Part shown: in pieces, positions 25,093-33,966 of the stretch | How positions within the stretch are numbered: position 1 is the stretch's first letter | How the letters are laid out: the number at the start of each line of letters is the position of its first letter | NCBI RefSeq assembly: GCF_017676345.1 | Contig: NZ_JAFFZM010000007.1 | Coordinates: 124,001-188,000 of the forward strand | Reading direction: 5' to 3' | Origin: Streptomyces smyrnaeus | Lineage (GTDB): Bacteria; Actinomycetota; Actinomycetes; Streptomycetales; Streptomycetaceae | DNA length: 64,000 nucleotides | Program-made: the position numbers and the translations under genes | Notes under the pieces: generated by a model | Database searches by the model: none | What the model was told of the DNA's origin: nothing | The model's input: the letters and a program-made list of their open reading frames with translations, nothing else

Positions 25093-26328
25093 TCACGTCG
25101 CCGAGGGCTGGACACCGGGCCGGGTGATCGGCTGCCAGTGGGCTACGACGGCGACGGCCTGCATCAGGTTCAGCCGCGGATCGCACAGTGTCCGGTAGCG
25201 CGGTCCCCGTATCGGGGTGACACCCGCGCCCGCGCACTCGCTGATGTCCAGCGGCGAGGACTCGATGTGCAGGCCCGCGCACCTGCCCCCGGCGTCCGCC
25301 ACCACGGACAGGAACCCGCGGAGCTCGTTCATGACGGCGTCGAGGTGCCGGATCTTCAAACCGGTGCCGTCCGCGACGGTGTTCCCGTGCATCGGGTCGC
25401 ACATCCACAGCACCGGATGACCGGCCCCGCGCACGGCACGCACCAGCGGCGCCAGCCGGCCGATCGCCCCCGCGCCGAAGCGCGCGATCAAAGTGAGCCG
25501 GCCGGGGATGCGGCGCGGGTCGAGGAGGGTGCACAGCTCCAGCACCTCCTCGGCCGTCGCCTCCGGGCCCACCTTGCACGCCACCGGGTTCCCGAGTCGC
25601 GCCAGCAGCCGCACATGCGCGTTGCCGGGCTGCCGGGTCCGCTCGCCGATCCACGGCCAGTGGGCCGACGACAGATAGTGGCCGCCCTCCCCCGTCGGGC
25701 GCACCTGCGGGCCCTCGTAGTCGAGGAGCAAGGCCTCATGGCTGGTCCACACCCGCTCCCGCGGGTGGCAGCCGGCGCCCCTGCCGAGGGCCTCCAGCGC
25801 GCGGAGGCTGCGCTCGGCGGAGGCGCGGCAGTCCAGCAGCCGCGCGGGGTTCGGGCGGCGAGCCTCCGGCGTGGGCTCCGGCCCGTTGACCATGGGCCCC
25901 CGGAAGACCGGGAGCCGGACACCGTCGACCGTCTCGTGCGCCCGGGAACGCGGCTTGGCGAACTGCCCGGCGAGCCGCCCCACCCGCACCACGGGCCGTC
26001 CGGCGCCCACCCGCATGATGTCGCCCAGCACGTCGAGCATCTCGGTCTTGAGTGCGACGTCGGCGGCGCCGCACTCGGCGGGGTCCTCGGCGCAGTCCCC
26101 TGCCTGAAGTACACACAACTCTCCCTCGGCGACCCGCGCGAGGAGCGTCCCGAGTTCCCGCACCTCCTCCCAGCGGACCAGGGGCGGGCTCGTCGCGAGA
26201 GCTGATCTGACCGACCCGGCCCGGTCCCGGTCCGGCCACTCGGGCTGCTGGGCCGCCGGCCGGGTGAGGGCTGTGAGGGGTTCGAGGCCGGACTGATGGC
26301 GGACGCCGAGGGAAGCGCTGTCACTCAC
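25093..26328 (-). CDS. Class II DAHP synthase (AroH/PhzC-like)
   Basis: A 411-residue plant-type 3-deoxy-D-arabino-heptulosonate-7-phosphate synthase, condensing PEP and erythrose 4-phosphate at the entry to the shikimate pathway. Family signatures are LQAGDCAE, RVGRLAGQFAKPRS, FRGPMVNGPEP, ANRxx-like AGCHPRERVWTSHEALLLDYE, VACKVGP, ARFGAGAIGRL and WMCDPMHGNT. It is shorter than the housekeeping enzyme (about 460) and presumably lacks its feedback control, boosting chorismate supply for the aryl unit. The GTG start overlaps the end of the large NRPS gene by 8 bp, with AGGGGA upstream, so the two are translationally coupled. Confidence 0.94.
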   Translation of the reverse strand: MSDSASLGVRHQSGLEPLTALTRPAAQQPEWPDRDRAGSVRSALATSPPLVRWEEVRELGTLLARVAEGELCVLQAGDCAEDPAECGAADVALKTEMLDVLGDIMRVGAGRPVVRVGRLAGQFAKPRSRAHETVDGVRLPVFRGPMVNGPEPTPEARRPNPARLLDCRASAERSLRALEALGRGAGCHPRERVWTSHEALLLDYEGPQVRPTGEGGHYLSSAHWPWIGERTRQPGNAHVRLLARLGNPVACKVGPEATAEEVLELCTLLDPRRIPGRLTLIARFGAGAIGRLAPLVRAVRGAGHPVLWMCDPMHGNTVADGTGLKIRHLDAVMNELRGFLSVVADAGGRCAGLHIESSPLDISECAGAGVTPIRGPRYRTLCDPRLNLMQAVAVVAHWQPITRPGVQPSAT

Positions 26329-29300
26329 CGTCTGGTCCCCTCATCTTCTGTCGGTGCCGCGCAGGCCGCGGACTGCGGGACGTACAGCACGGACGGCTCA
26401 TGGCAGCTCCCCCGCCCCGTCGGAAGTAGTCGATCATCCGGGACACTGCCTCGACGTCGATCGGTGGGAACGCCATGCCCAGGCGCTGGAGCGCGTGGCG
26501 CGTCGTGTCGTTGCCGTAGACGTTCTCCCCGAGTTCCAGTGCGCCTTCCTGGAAGAGGGGCACCGCAGCGGCCAGCGCGTTGTCCCCGGCGCGGGCCGCG
26601 GCGGCCTCCAGGGAGGCGAACCACTGCTCGGAGGAGACCACCTCCAGCGGATATCCGGCCTCCCGGATGGCGGTGTGCACCACGTCGAAGGTGGCGGGGC
26701 TCGGGTGGAAGAGGTGGAAGGTCTCGTTGCCCTCGCTGTGCCGCGACAGCAGAACGAAGGCACGGCTGACGAAGTCGACCGGCAGCAGGTCGGTCGTCAA
26801 CTGCTCGGGCGGAGGCGCCGTACCGAGCTGGATGAAGCTCTTGATCTGCCGCCAGAGGAAGTCGTCGGCCTGACAGGCGCCGGTGGCCGCGTCCCCGGAT
26901 ATCCGGCCCATCCGGTAGACGCTCACCGGGAGTCCCCTCTCCCGTGCCGCCTGCGCCAGGTGTTCGGCCACCCATTTGCTCTGTGTGTACCCGATGCCCA
27001 GTTGCCGGTGGTCCTCGGGGACGCAGCTCTCGGTGATCACTTCGCGGTCCTCCGCCGGGGAGAAGACGGCGATGGTGGACGCGTAGTGCAACGGCGTGGG
27101 CTGCCCCTCGGCACAGAACTGCAGGACCGCGGCCATCCCGTCCACGTTCGTGGGCTTCACCGAGGCGTACGGCGCCACGAAGTTGATGTGCGCTGCGGCG
27201 TGGTAGACCGCGTCGATGCAACGGGACAGCTCCCGGTACGTCCCGCGGTCGAGCCCCAGATGTTCCTGGGACAGGTCGCCCAGCACCGGGACGACCCGGT
27301 CGGTGTCCAGGTCGTGCCGCAGGTCGTAGCCGAGGGCGGCGTCCTTGAGCCGCTGCCGGGCCTGCGCATGGTTCGCGGCCCGGACCAGGCAGTGGACACG
27401 CACATCGGTGTGGGCGAGCAGATCCCGCAGCAGATAGGTGCCCAGGAAACCGGTGGCCCCGGTCAGCAGCACGTCCCGCGCCTCGCGTGTCCTGCGCCCC
27501 CCTTCCTCGGCAGGCCGGTACCCGGCGGGCACCCGGACGCTCTCCGGCAGCCGGATCTGTGCACGCAGGTCCTGCCGACACCGCGCGGTGGGAGCCGGGC
27601 CGGCCTGGGCCGGGGCGGCGCGGAGCGCGTCGATGCAGGCGGCCATGCCCGCCACGGTGGGACGGTCCAGCAGCTCGCGCAGCGGGACGTCGACGCCGAA
27701 GTGGTCGCGCAGCTGGTAGACGAGCTGGGTGGCCAGGATCGAGTGGCCTCCCCGGGCGAAGAAGTCGTCGTGCGCCCCGATGTCCTCGGTCTTCAGCAGC
27801 GCGCTCCACCGGTTCGCGATCTCCCGTTCGGTCGGTGTGGTGGGCGGCGCGGAGGCCACGGGAGAGGTCGGTTCGAACAGCTCCGGAAGCTTCTTGCGGT
27901 CGATCTTCCCGCTCGGTGTCGTCGGGATGCGGTCGAGGTGCACGAAGTGCGAGGGCATCATGTAGTCGGGCAGCAGACCGGCCAGCAGCTCTCGGAGCGT
28001 TCCGTCGTCCATCCGCTCGCGGGCGTCCAGATAGGCCACGAGTCGGGTGTCGCCGCTGTCGAGCCGTACCGTGCCGACGGCCGAGGCGTCCACGACGTGG
28101 AGGCTGTTGAGTGCCGCCTCCACTTCGGCCGGCTCGACGCGGTAGCCGCGGATCTTGACCTGGTCGTCGACCCTGCCCAGGTACTCGAAGTTGCCCTCGG
28201 CATCGACCCTCACCAGGTCGCCGGTCCGGTAGATGCGCCCCTTCGGCCGGTCGGGGGAGGCGAGCAGCGGATGGACGGCGAACCGTCGGGCGGTCTCCTC
28301 CGGCAGCCGGTTGTATCCCGGGGAGATCAGCTCGCCGCCCAGATACAGCTCCCCCGGGATGCCGGGCGGCACCAGGTTCCCGCCCGCGTCCAGCACGAGC
28401 ATGCTGAACCCCGGCAGCGGCCGGCCGATGGAGGCGGTCTCCCCCCAGCTTGCGGGGTCGTCGGGCAGCCGGTGTGCGGAGACCACGTGCGTTTCCGACG
28501 GCCCGTACATGTTCCACAGCCGGGCGCGGGGGTGAGCGGCGAAGAACTCCCTGATCTGCGGGGAGACGACGAGCTGTTCGCCGGTGGAGACGACCTCCCG
28601 CAGCGCGTCGAGCCGCAGGCCGGCGCCGGTGGCGACCGCCGCCAGGTGCTGGAGGGCGATATAGGGGAAGTAGGCCCTGGCGATCCGCTCGCGCCGCATG
28701 AACTCCGCCAGCCGGTGCAGGTCCTTGCGCAGCTCGTCCGGGATCAGCACCAGGGTCCCGCCCCCGCACAAGGTGCCCAGGATCTCCTGGAGGGAGACGT
28801 CGAAGGACAGGCTCATGTACTGGAGAGTGCGGGCGCCCCGCCCCACCGCGGTGACGTCGAGCTGGTACTCGACGAGGTTGGCGATCGTGGCGTCGTTGAG
28901 AACGACGCCCTTGGGCAGCCCTGTCGAGCCCGAGGTGTAGATCACATAGATCTCGTCCTGCGGCCTCTTCACCGGCCCGGGGTCGGTGCTCGGGAACGCG
29001 GCGACGGCGTCCCGCGCCTCATCCAGGTTGAGCAGTTCCTGACCGGCCGGCAGCCGGTGGCCGAGGTCCTTCTGGGTGAGGACGAGCCGGGCGTCGGAAT
29101 CCCCGAGGGCGTAGCCGATGCGGTCCTGCGGATAGGAGGGGTCGATCGGCACATAGGCGGCCCCCGACTTGAGCACGCCCAGCAGGCCGACCACCAGCTC
29201 CTCGGAGCGCTCCAGGAAGATCCCGACCCGGCAGCCCGCGGCGACGCCCCGGCTGCGCAGGTAGTGCGCCAGCCGGTTGGAGCGCTCGTCGAGCTGCCGG

Positions 29301-31054
29301 TAGGTCAGCCGCCGTCCGCCGTACTCGACGGCGATGTCGTCCGGTGTCCGCAGCGCCTGCTCGCGGAAGAGGTCCATGACCGGTCGGATGTCCGCCGACC
29401 CGCGTTCGCGGCTGCAGCAGCGTACCGCTGCCGCCTCCTGCTCCTGGTCGAGCAGCCGCAGTTGATCGAGTCGGGCCTCGGAGGTGTCCGCGAACTGCTG
29501 GAGCAGATGCACGAAGTGCCGCCCCATGGCCTCGACGGTGCTGCGGTGGAACAGTCCGGTGTCGTACTCGAAGATGCCGCTGAGGCCGCCGTCGCTGTCG
29601 CGGTCCTCGACGATCAGGGACAGGTCGTACTTGGCGCTGTGGCTGCCGTACAGCTCGACCTGGACGTCCACTCCGAGCCGGTCGAGGGTCGTCGCGTCGC
29701 TGTTCGGCATCACGAACATGGTCTGGAAGAGTGGCGAGTGGCCGGTGCTCCGCTCGGGCTGCACCCGCTCGATGATCTTGTCCAACGGGGCGTGCTTGTG
29801 CTGGAGCGAGCAGATGACGTCTTCCCGCACGGCCCGGTGCAGTTGGGCCAGCGTCATGTCCGCGGTCATCCGCTGGCGCAGGACGATCATGTTGACCAGG
29901 TAGCCGAGCATCTGCTGCGTCTGCGGTGTGTCCCGCAGCGAGGCCGGGCTGCCGATCAGCACTTCCGACTGGCGCGTGTACTTGTGGAGGAAGACCGCGT
30001 AGGCCGACAGCAGCAGCATGTACAGGGTGACGCCCTCCTGGGCGGCCCGCTTGCGGAGCTTGTCGGCCAGCTCGGGCGGAACCTGGAAACGGCTGACGTC
30101 GCCCTCGCGGGTGCGGGAAGAGGGACGCGGCTTGTCCAGCGGCAGGTCGAGCAGGGGAAGCGGCCCGGAAAGCTTCTTCTGCCAGTAGTCCAGGATGCGG
30201 TCGAGCGAGGCGGAATCCAGGCGTTCGCGCTGCCAGCGCACGAAATCCCGGTACTGGGCCGCCGGTGGCTCCGCAGTGTCCGGAAGGCCGTCGCGAAGCT
30301 TCACGAATGCGGAGAACCAGTCCTCGAGGAAGAGTCCGACCGATGTGGCGTCGAAGACGATGTGGTGCACATTGCACATCACGTGGATGCGCTCTTCCCG
30401 GTCGATCGCGCACACCACTCGCAGCAGCGGGCCTTTTTCCAGATCGAACGGCGTATCCATGACGCGTCGGAGAATCTCGTGGTATTCCGCGTCGTCGACA
30501 TACCTCGCCACCGAGAAATCGACCTGCGGTTCCGGAGAGATGCGCTGGACCACCTCACCGTCCACCATCGTGAAGGTGGTGCGCAGCACTTCGTGCCGTG
30601 CGACCACGCGGCGCAGACTCTTCTCCAGCAGAGCCGGATCGGCCGCGAAACCCAGCTTCAGAAGGAGGGGGGCGTTGTAGATCGCGGGGTTCACGGCGGA
30701 CTGGTCGATGTACCACAGTCCGGCCTGCCCGTAGGAGGCCGGCGGTGAGTCCTCGGCCGCGTCGGTGTGCGAGGCGGCGGGGGTGGGCGCGGATGCGGGT
30801 GCCTCACCCCGTTGCTGTTGCTCACCCTCTCGGAGCCGCTCGAGGCAGCTTGCCAGCCCTGTCAGGCTGTCGTGAGCAGAGATAGTTGCTGCAGCGATAT
30901 CAAAACCAAAGACCTGTCGCAGGACCGAGCCGTACTCGGCAACCAGGTCCGACTGCCCCTCTTGCCGGTCAACGGCCACTGCGGTGGCGAAATCGACCGG
31001 CCCGGCGAGGTTTCTCCATGCCTGCTCCAGCACCGATTCGAGAGGACTTCGCAC
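26321..31054 (-). CDS. NRPS module C-A-PCP-reductase with carrier-like N-terminus
   Basis: A 1577-residue protein. Residues 1-80 resemble a degenerate carrier domain (EGQSD, Ser35). C domain: about 105-540 (HHIVFD at 230). A domain: about 550-1060 (YTSGSTGLPKG, NMYGPSET, YRTGDLV, TTPSGKIDR). PCP: ARGGHSILA. Terminal reductase: about 1180-1560 (TGATGFLGTYLL, catalytic YTQSK). The hand-aligned A pocket D-V-Q-Y-V-T-M-V-V-K shares DVQ...VVK with proline codes. It should join carrier-bound anthranilate to proline (or a variant) and release an aldehyde that closes to the diazepine imine. The GTG at 31054 has GGGGGGAG eight bases upstream; earlier TTG/ATG options lack a spaced ribosome site. Confidence 0.94.
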   Translation of the reverse strand: MRSPLESVLEQAWRNLAGPVDFATAVAVDRQEGQSDLVAEYGSVLRQVFGFDIAAATISAHDSLTGLASCLERLREGEQQQRGEAPASAPTPAASHTDAAEDSPPASYGQAGLWYIDQSAVNPAIYNAPLLLKLGFAADPALLEKSLRRVVARHEVLRTTFTMVDGEVVQRISPEPQVDFSVARYVDDAEYHEILRRVMDTPFDLEKGPLLRVVCAIDREERIHVMCNVHHIVFDATSVGLFLEDWFSAFVKLRDGLPDTAEPPAAQYRDFVRWQRERLDSASLDRILDYWQKKLSGPLPLLDLPLDKPRPSSRTREGDVSRFQVPPELADKLRKRAAQEGVTLYMLLLSAYAVFLHKYTRQSEVLIGSPASLRDTPQTQQMLGYLVNMIVLRQRMTADMTLAQLHRAVREDVICSLQHKHAPLDKIIERVQPERSTGHSPLFQTMFVMPNSDATTLDRLGVDVQVELYGSHSAKYDLSLIVEDRDSDGGLSGIFEYDTGLFHRSTVEAMGRHFVHLLQQFADTSEARLDQLRLLDQEQEAAAVRCCSRERGSADIRPVMDLFREQALRTPDDIAVEYGGRRLTYRQLDERSNRLAHYLRSRGVAAGCRVGIFLERSEELVVGLLGVLKSGAAYVPIDPSYPQDRIGYALGDSDARLVLTQKDLGHRLPAGQELLNLDEARDAVAAFPSTDPGPVKRPQDEIYVIYTSGSTGLPKGVVLNDATIANLVEYQLDVTAVGRGARTLQYMSLSFDVSLQEILGTLCGGGTLVLIPDELRKDLHRLAEFMRRERIARAYFPYIALQHLAAVATGAGLRLDALREVVSTGEQLVVSPQIREFFAAHPRARLWNMYGPSETHVVSAHRLPDDPASWGETASIGRPLPGFSMLVLDAGGNLVPPGIPGELYLGGELISPGYNRLPEETARRFAVHPLLASPDRPKGRIYRTGDLVRVDAEGNFEYLGRVDDQVKIRGYRVEPAEVEAALNSLHVVDASAVGTVRLDSGDTRLVAYLDARERMDDGTLRELLAGLLPDYMMPSHFVHLDRIPTTPSGKIDRKKLPELFEPTSPVASAPPTTPTEREIANRWSALLKTEDIGAHDDFFARGGHSILATQLVYQLRDHFGVDVPLRELLDRPTVAGMAACIDALRAAPAQAGPAPTARCRQDLRAQIRLPESVRVPAGYRPAEEGGRRTREARDVLLTGATGFLGTYLLRDLLAHTDVRVHCLVRAANHAQARQRLKDAALGYDLRHDLDTDRVVPVLGDLSQEHLGLDRGTYRELSRCIDAVYHAAAHINFVAPYASVKPTNVDGMAAVLQFCAEGQPTPLHYASTIAVFSPAEDREVITESCVPEDHRQLGIGYTQSKWVAEHLAQAARERGLPVSVYRMGRISGDAATGACQADDFLWRQIKSFIQLGTAPPPEQLTTDLLPVDFVSRAFVLLSRHSEGNETFHLFHPSPATFDVVHTAIREAGYPLEVVSSEQWFASLEAAAARAGDNALAAAVPLFQEGALELGENVYGNDTTRHALQRLGMAFPPIDVEAVSRMIDYFRRGGGAAMSRPCCTSRSPRPARHRQKMRGPDGE

Positions 31055-31092
31055 GTTCAACGCTCCCCCCATCAAGACACAGGTCAATCACC

Positions 31093-31112
31093 TGATTGCC
31101 ATGCGGCAACGA
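31093..31112. promoter_or_regulatory. Cluster operator 5 (TGATTGCC-ATGC-GGCAACGA)
   Basis: A clear dyad copy 38 bases upstream of the large NRPS GTG start; its left half is the ideal TGATTGCC. A second inverted repeat overlaps it (CAATCA-CC-TGATTG, 31085-31098). This is the best candidate for control of the NRPS2-DAHP synthase operon. Confidence 0.7.
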
Positions 31113-31113
31113 G

Positions 31114-32062
31114 TCTGATCGCTCTCGACCGCATATGTCAAGGAAAACTCTTCTCACCGACTCGCAGGGCACTCCCGGACCACGAGGGCTGCCGCTACGG
31201 ACGACCGGCACTTCGGACAACGGGGCCAACAATCGGCGGACCGGCGGGGTGCGCTCCGACCGGCGGGAAGCGGCGGACCTCCGGGCGCCCCCGGCGCAGC
31301 CACGGCCGGAGCCGCAACCGCAACCGCAACCACGTCGGACAGCAACCGGAACGAGGGAGTTCGCCCCACCGCGGCACCCTCAGGCGGCACACCCCGGCGC
31401 CGGATCACTCATGGCGCAGCAGAAGACAGCGAGTGCGGAAATGTGGTCGCTTCATCGATTCTTCGGCTCCGCTCGGCGCCCACTGTCCGCGCCGGGCCTC
31501 TCATCCGGGGACGACGCGGAGAATGCCTCTCGACAGACAGAAATGCGTTGCCGTTCACGTTCCCCGTCACGCCCCCTACGCGGCTCTCCCCGCAGTGCGA
31601 CCGACCCGGGCGTTACCCGCGAGGCGGGTGCGGAAACCCGCCCCATCTCGGCCGGCGAGTTTCCGTGCATGGTGATGTCTGGAGCAGTGCGAGTTTCGCA
31701 CCGTCGCCGACGGAGGGTCAAGACACCCGCCGAGCCGAACGATCCCCCGCCGAGGCTCAATTCCTCTGAAAATTCAACCACTTATACCGTCGAAGCGTTT
31801 CCGACCGGCGCGTTCCGACCGGCGCCCTTGGGCCATGTTCACCGTCGCGCGGAAGAGCCGGCGGCGCACCGGCCCTGTCAGGCAGAGCGGAGCCCCGTAT
31901 CGACATCTGGACCCGCACACCTCTGCGGGGGCCGACCACTGCTGTGGCAGTTCGCACAGCAGGCATGCCGACCGGTGCGGTCCGCTCCGTCCGCCCGCCT
32001 GACACCGTGTCCCCGCGGTGGGGGGGCTGCGCAAGGTTCGACGAGGTCGACCGGTGGGCGGG
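31114..32062. other. Long intergenic region at right border of the cluster
   Basis: About 950 bases between the NRPS promoter and mgtE. Open frames on both strands have compositions like noncoding GC-rich DNA and no family motif. It contains a small CCGCAA tandem (about 31311-31328), an AT-rich patch around 31761-31795 (TATACC, TTGAATTTTC on the other strand) and a double TTCCGACCGGCGC (about 31799-31826). I see no gene that I can support. Confidence 0.5.
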
Positions 32063-33430
32063 TCAGACGCCCAGCACGGCTTTGGCCGTCAGGAAGTAGA
32101 GGATCAGACCGGTGGCGTCCACCAGGGTCGTGACCATCGGGGCGGAGACGACTGCCGGGTCGATCCGCAGCCGCTTGGCCAGCAGGGGCATGGTGCCACC
32201 GATGGTCGCCGCCCATCCGCAGATGAGCACCAGCGTGATGCCGACCACGAGAGCGATCTTCGCGCTGACGAACATCGTGCCCACCACCAGGCCGAGCGCG
32301 GCCAGCAGCGAACCCAGCACCAGGCCCACCCGGCACTCGCGCCAGATCACCTTCAGCAGGTCCGAGCCGCGCACCTCGCCGACCGCCAGAGCGCGTACAC
32401 ATGCGGTGGCGGCCTGGGCACCGGCATTGCCGCCCGCCCCGATGAGCATGGGGATGAACAGGGCGAGCGAGGCGACCTGTTCCAACGTGGCCTCGAACGC
32501 CCGGGTCACGCCGACCGTGAAGGTCGCCGCGACCAGCAGCAGGCTCAGCCACAGCGCCCGGTAGCGGGCGAGCTGCCAGACGGAGGCGGCCATGTAGTGG
32601 CCGGCCCAGGGGGCGGCACCGGCCTGACGGGCGACGTCCTCGGTGTCCGCCGCCTCGATGACCTCCACGGCGTCGTCGATGGTGAACAGCCCGACGAGCC
32701 GGTCCTCGCTGTCGACCACCGGAAGGTTCAGGTCGTTGGTCTCCCGCATCAGTCGGGCAGCGGCCTCGGCGGAGTCGGTGGCGTATCCGGAGGCCGGCTC
32801 GGTGACGACCAGCTTGGACACCAGTGTCTCCGGCGGATTGAGGACCAGCTCGCGCAGCTCCACGATGCCGGTCAGCCGGCGGCCGGAGTCCACAACGGGC
32901 AGCGTGTACACCGTCTCCGCGTCCGCTCCCTTCGCCCGTACGGTCCGCAGCGCCTGCTCGACGGTCAGATCCTGCGGCAGCGCCACCACCTCGGGCGTCA
33001 TGTGGCGGCCGACCGAGCCCTCCGGATAGCCCAGCAGCGCGGAGGTCATCCGCCGTTCGTTGGGGCTCAACCCGGCCAGCACTCGCTTGACGACCTTGGC
33101 CGGGGCCTCCTTCAGCATCCTGGCCCGGTCGTCGGGATCCATTCCCTCCACAAGGTCCAGGAAGGACCGGTCCCGCAGCCCCTCCAGGATCTGCTGCTGG
33201 TCGACCGGCTCCAGCTCCTCGAACACCGTCAGCGCCCGGTCCTTGTCCAGCAACCGGAACGCCACCCCGGCGTCCACCGCGTCCATGCGTGCCAGCTCGT
33301 CGGCGGTCACATGTGGCGGGTAGGTCTCCAGCCACTCCTGGGCGGCATCCAGCCGATGACCCTGGACGAGGTCGCGCAACGACTCGGCCGGCTCCGCGCT
33401 CGGCTCTGGGGACAGGTGCGGCTGCGGCAT
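32063..33430 (-). CDS. mgtE: MgtE-type magnesium transporter
   Basis: A 455-residue MgtE homologue with all expected parts. The N-terminal helical MgtE_N domain covers about residues 30-135 (LEPVDQQQILEGL, MDPDDRARMLKEAP), the tandem CBS domains about 135-265 (VGRHMTPEVVALPQDLTVEQAL, TLPVVDSGRRLTGIV, NLPVVDSEDRLVGLFT), and five membrane helices the last 170 residues, including the pore motif ALFIPMLIGAGGNAGAQAA. The cytosolic domains sense magnesium and gate the channel. The ATG at 33430 is used because upstream starts add a non-conserved tail. The leader resembles an M-box. Confidence 0.95.
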   Translation of the reverse strand: MPQPHLSPEPSAEPAESLRDLVQGHRLDAAQEWLETYPPHVTADELARMDAVDAGVAFRLLDKDRALTVFEELEPVDQQQILEGLRDRSFLDLVEGMDPDDRARMLKEAPAKVVKRVLAGLSPNERRMTSALLGYPEGSVGRHMTPEVVALPQDLTVEQALRTVRAKGADAETVYTLPVVDSGRRLTGIVELRELVLNPPETLVSKLVVTEPASGYATDSAEAAARLMRETNDLNLPVVDSEDRLVGLFTIDDAVEVIEAADTEDVARQAGAAPWAGHYMAASVWQLARYRALWLSLLLVAATFTVGVTRAFEATLEQVASLALFIPMLIGAGGNAGAQAATACVRALAVGEVRGSDLLKVIWRECRVGLVLGSLLAALGLVVGTMFVSAKIALVVGITLVLICGWAATIGGTMPLLAKRLRIDPAVVSAPMVTTLVDATGLILYFLTAKAVLGV

Positions 33431-33469
33431 GGCAAGGTCCTCAACACAGCAGTGGGATCGAACGTCGGG

Positions 33470-33590
33470 CATCGAGCGACCGCGCGCTAGCACCGATCGG
33501 CGCCGCCGCTTCTACAGCGGCGGCCGGGCGGTGCTACGCGGCATACGGACTAGGAGGTTCACTGAGCATCAAAGCTCCACCTCCTGCTCT
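33470..33590 (-). promoter_or_regulatory. Possible M-box (Mg2+) riboswitch upstream of mgtE
   Basis: The leftward leader carries, in order, AGTGAACCTCCTAG, GTATGCCGC..ACCGCCC, a GCCGCTGTAGAAGCGGC stem-loop and GCGCCGATCGGTGC. These echo the M-box core as I remember it (GGTGAGGCTCCT, A/GTACGCxGCxGCCC, stem-loop, GACGCCxATGGGTC). Position in front of a magnesium channel gene supports it. I judged this by eye only. Confidence 0.4.
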
Positions 33591-33966
33591 CGCTTCCACT
33601 GCCGGCCGGTCACACCGGATTGACCACGCGATCGCAGGATATCCTGCGGCGTCCGGTCGGCACGTCCCGGCCGAACGGCACCTCCGCCTTCCCCGCCGTG
33701 ACCGGGCTCCAGCGCTTCGAAACATCGCGTGGCCCTTCGGCGCTCGTGCCGGCCCTCGCCACCGCGACGGCTTCTGCCCCCGCCCCTCTCCCCGTCGGCG
33801 CAACCATCGTCCGCATCGGGAAGAGCACATTCATCCCCCAAGCCGGGAACCCCCGCGGGTTCGACCGCGGGGGTTCCAGGTCGTCGACCACGCCACGACG
33901 ACCTGGCCGAGCAGTACTGGGACATGCGAGCCTTGCTCCTCCAGCTCGGGCCCGCCCCGGTGCTGG
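33591..33966. other. Intergenic region with terminator
   Basis: About 375 bases between the mgtE leader and the F420-type oxidoreductase gene; no gene seen. It holds the hairpin at 33846-33877. Confidence 0.5.
33846..33877. terminator. Strong hairpin terminator
   Basis: GGAACCCCCGCGG and its exact complement form a 13-bp stem with a 6-base loop (GTTCGA), about 90 bases beyond the stop of the leftward oxidoreductase gene. Confidence 0.65.

Noticed and set aside
26354..30748. Very long open frame on the plus strand opposite the large NRPS gene
   Set aside because: It is the antisense shadow of a high-GC coding region; it has no domain, no ribosome site and skewed composition, while the minus strand encodes clear NRPS motifs.
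8635..31054. Search for TTA (bldA-dependent) codons in cluster genes
   Set aside because: I noticed none in frame on reading; a systematic count would be needed, so no regulatory claim is made.
31452..31781. Leftward frame with a TATAAG-like box near its GTG
   Set aside because: No ribosome site, motif or convincing codon bias; treated as noncoding.
33846..33877. GGTTCGA-containing GC-rich stem resembling a tRNA T-arm
   Set aside because: The 13-bp perfect stem encloses the loop symmetrically and no acceptor, D or anticodon arms surround it; it is a terminator-like hairpin.
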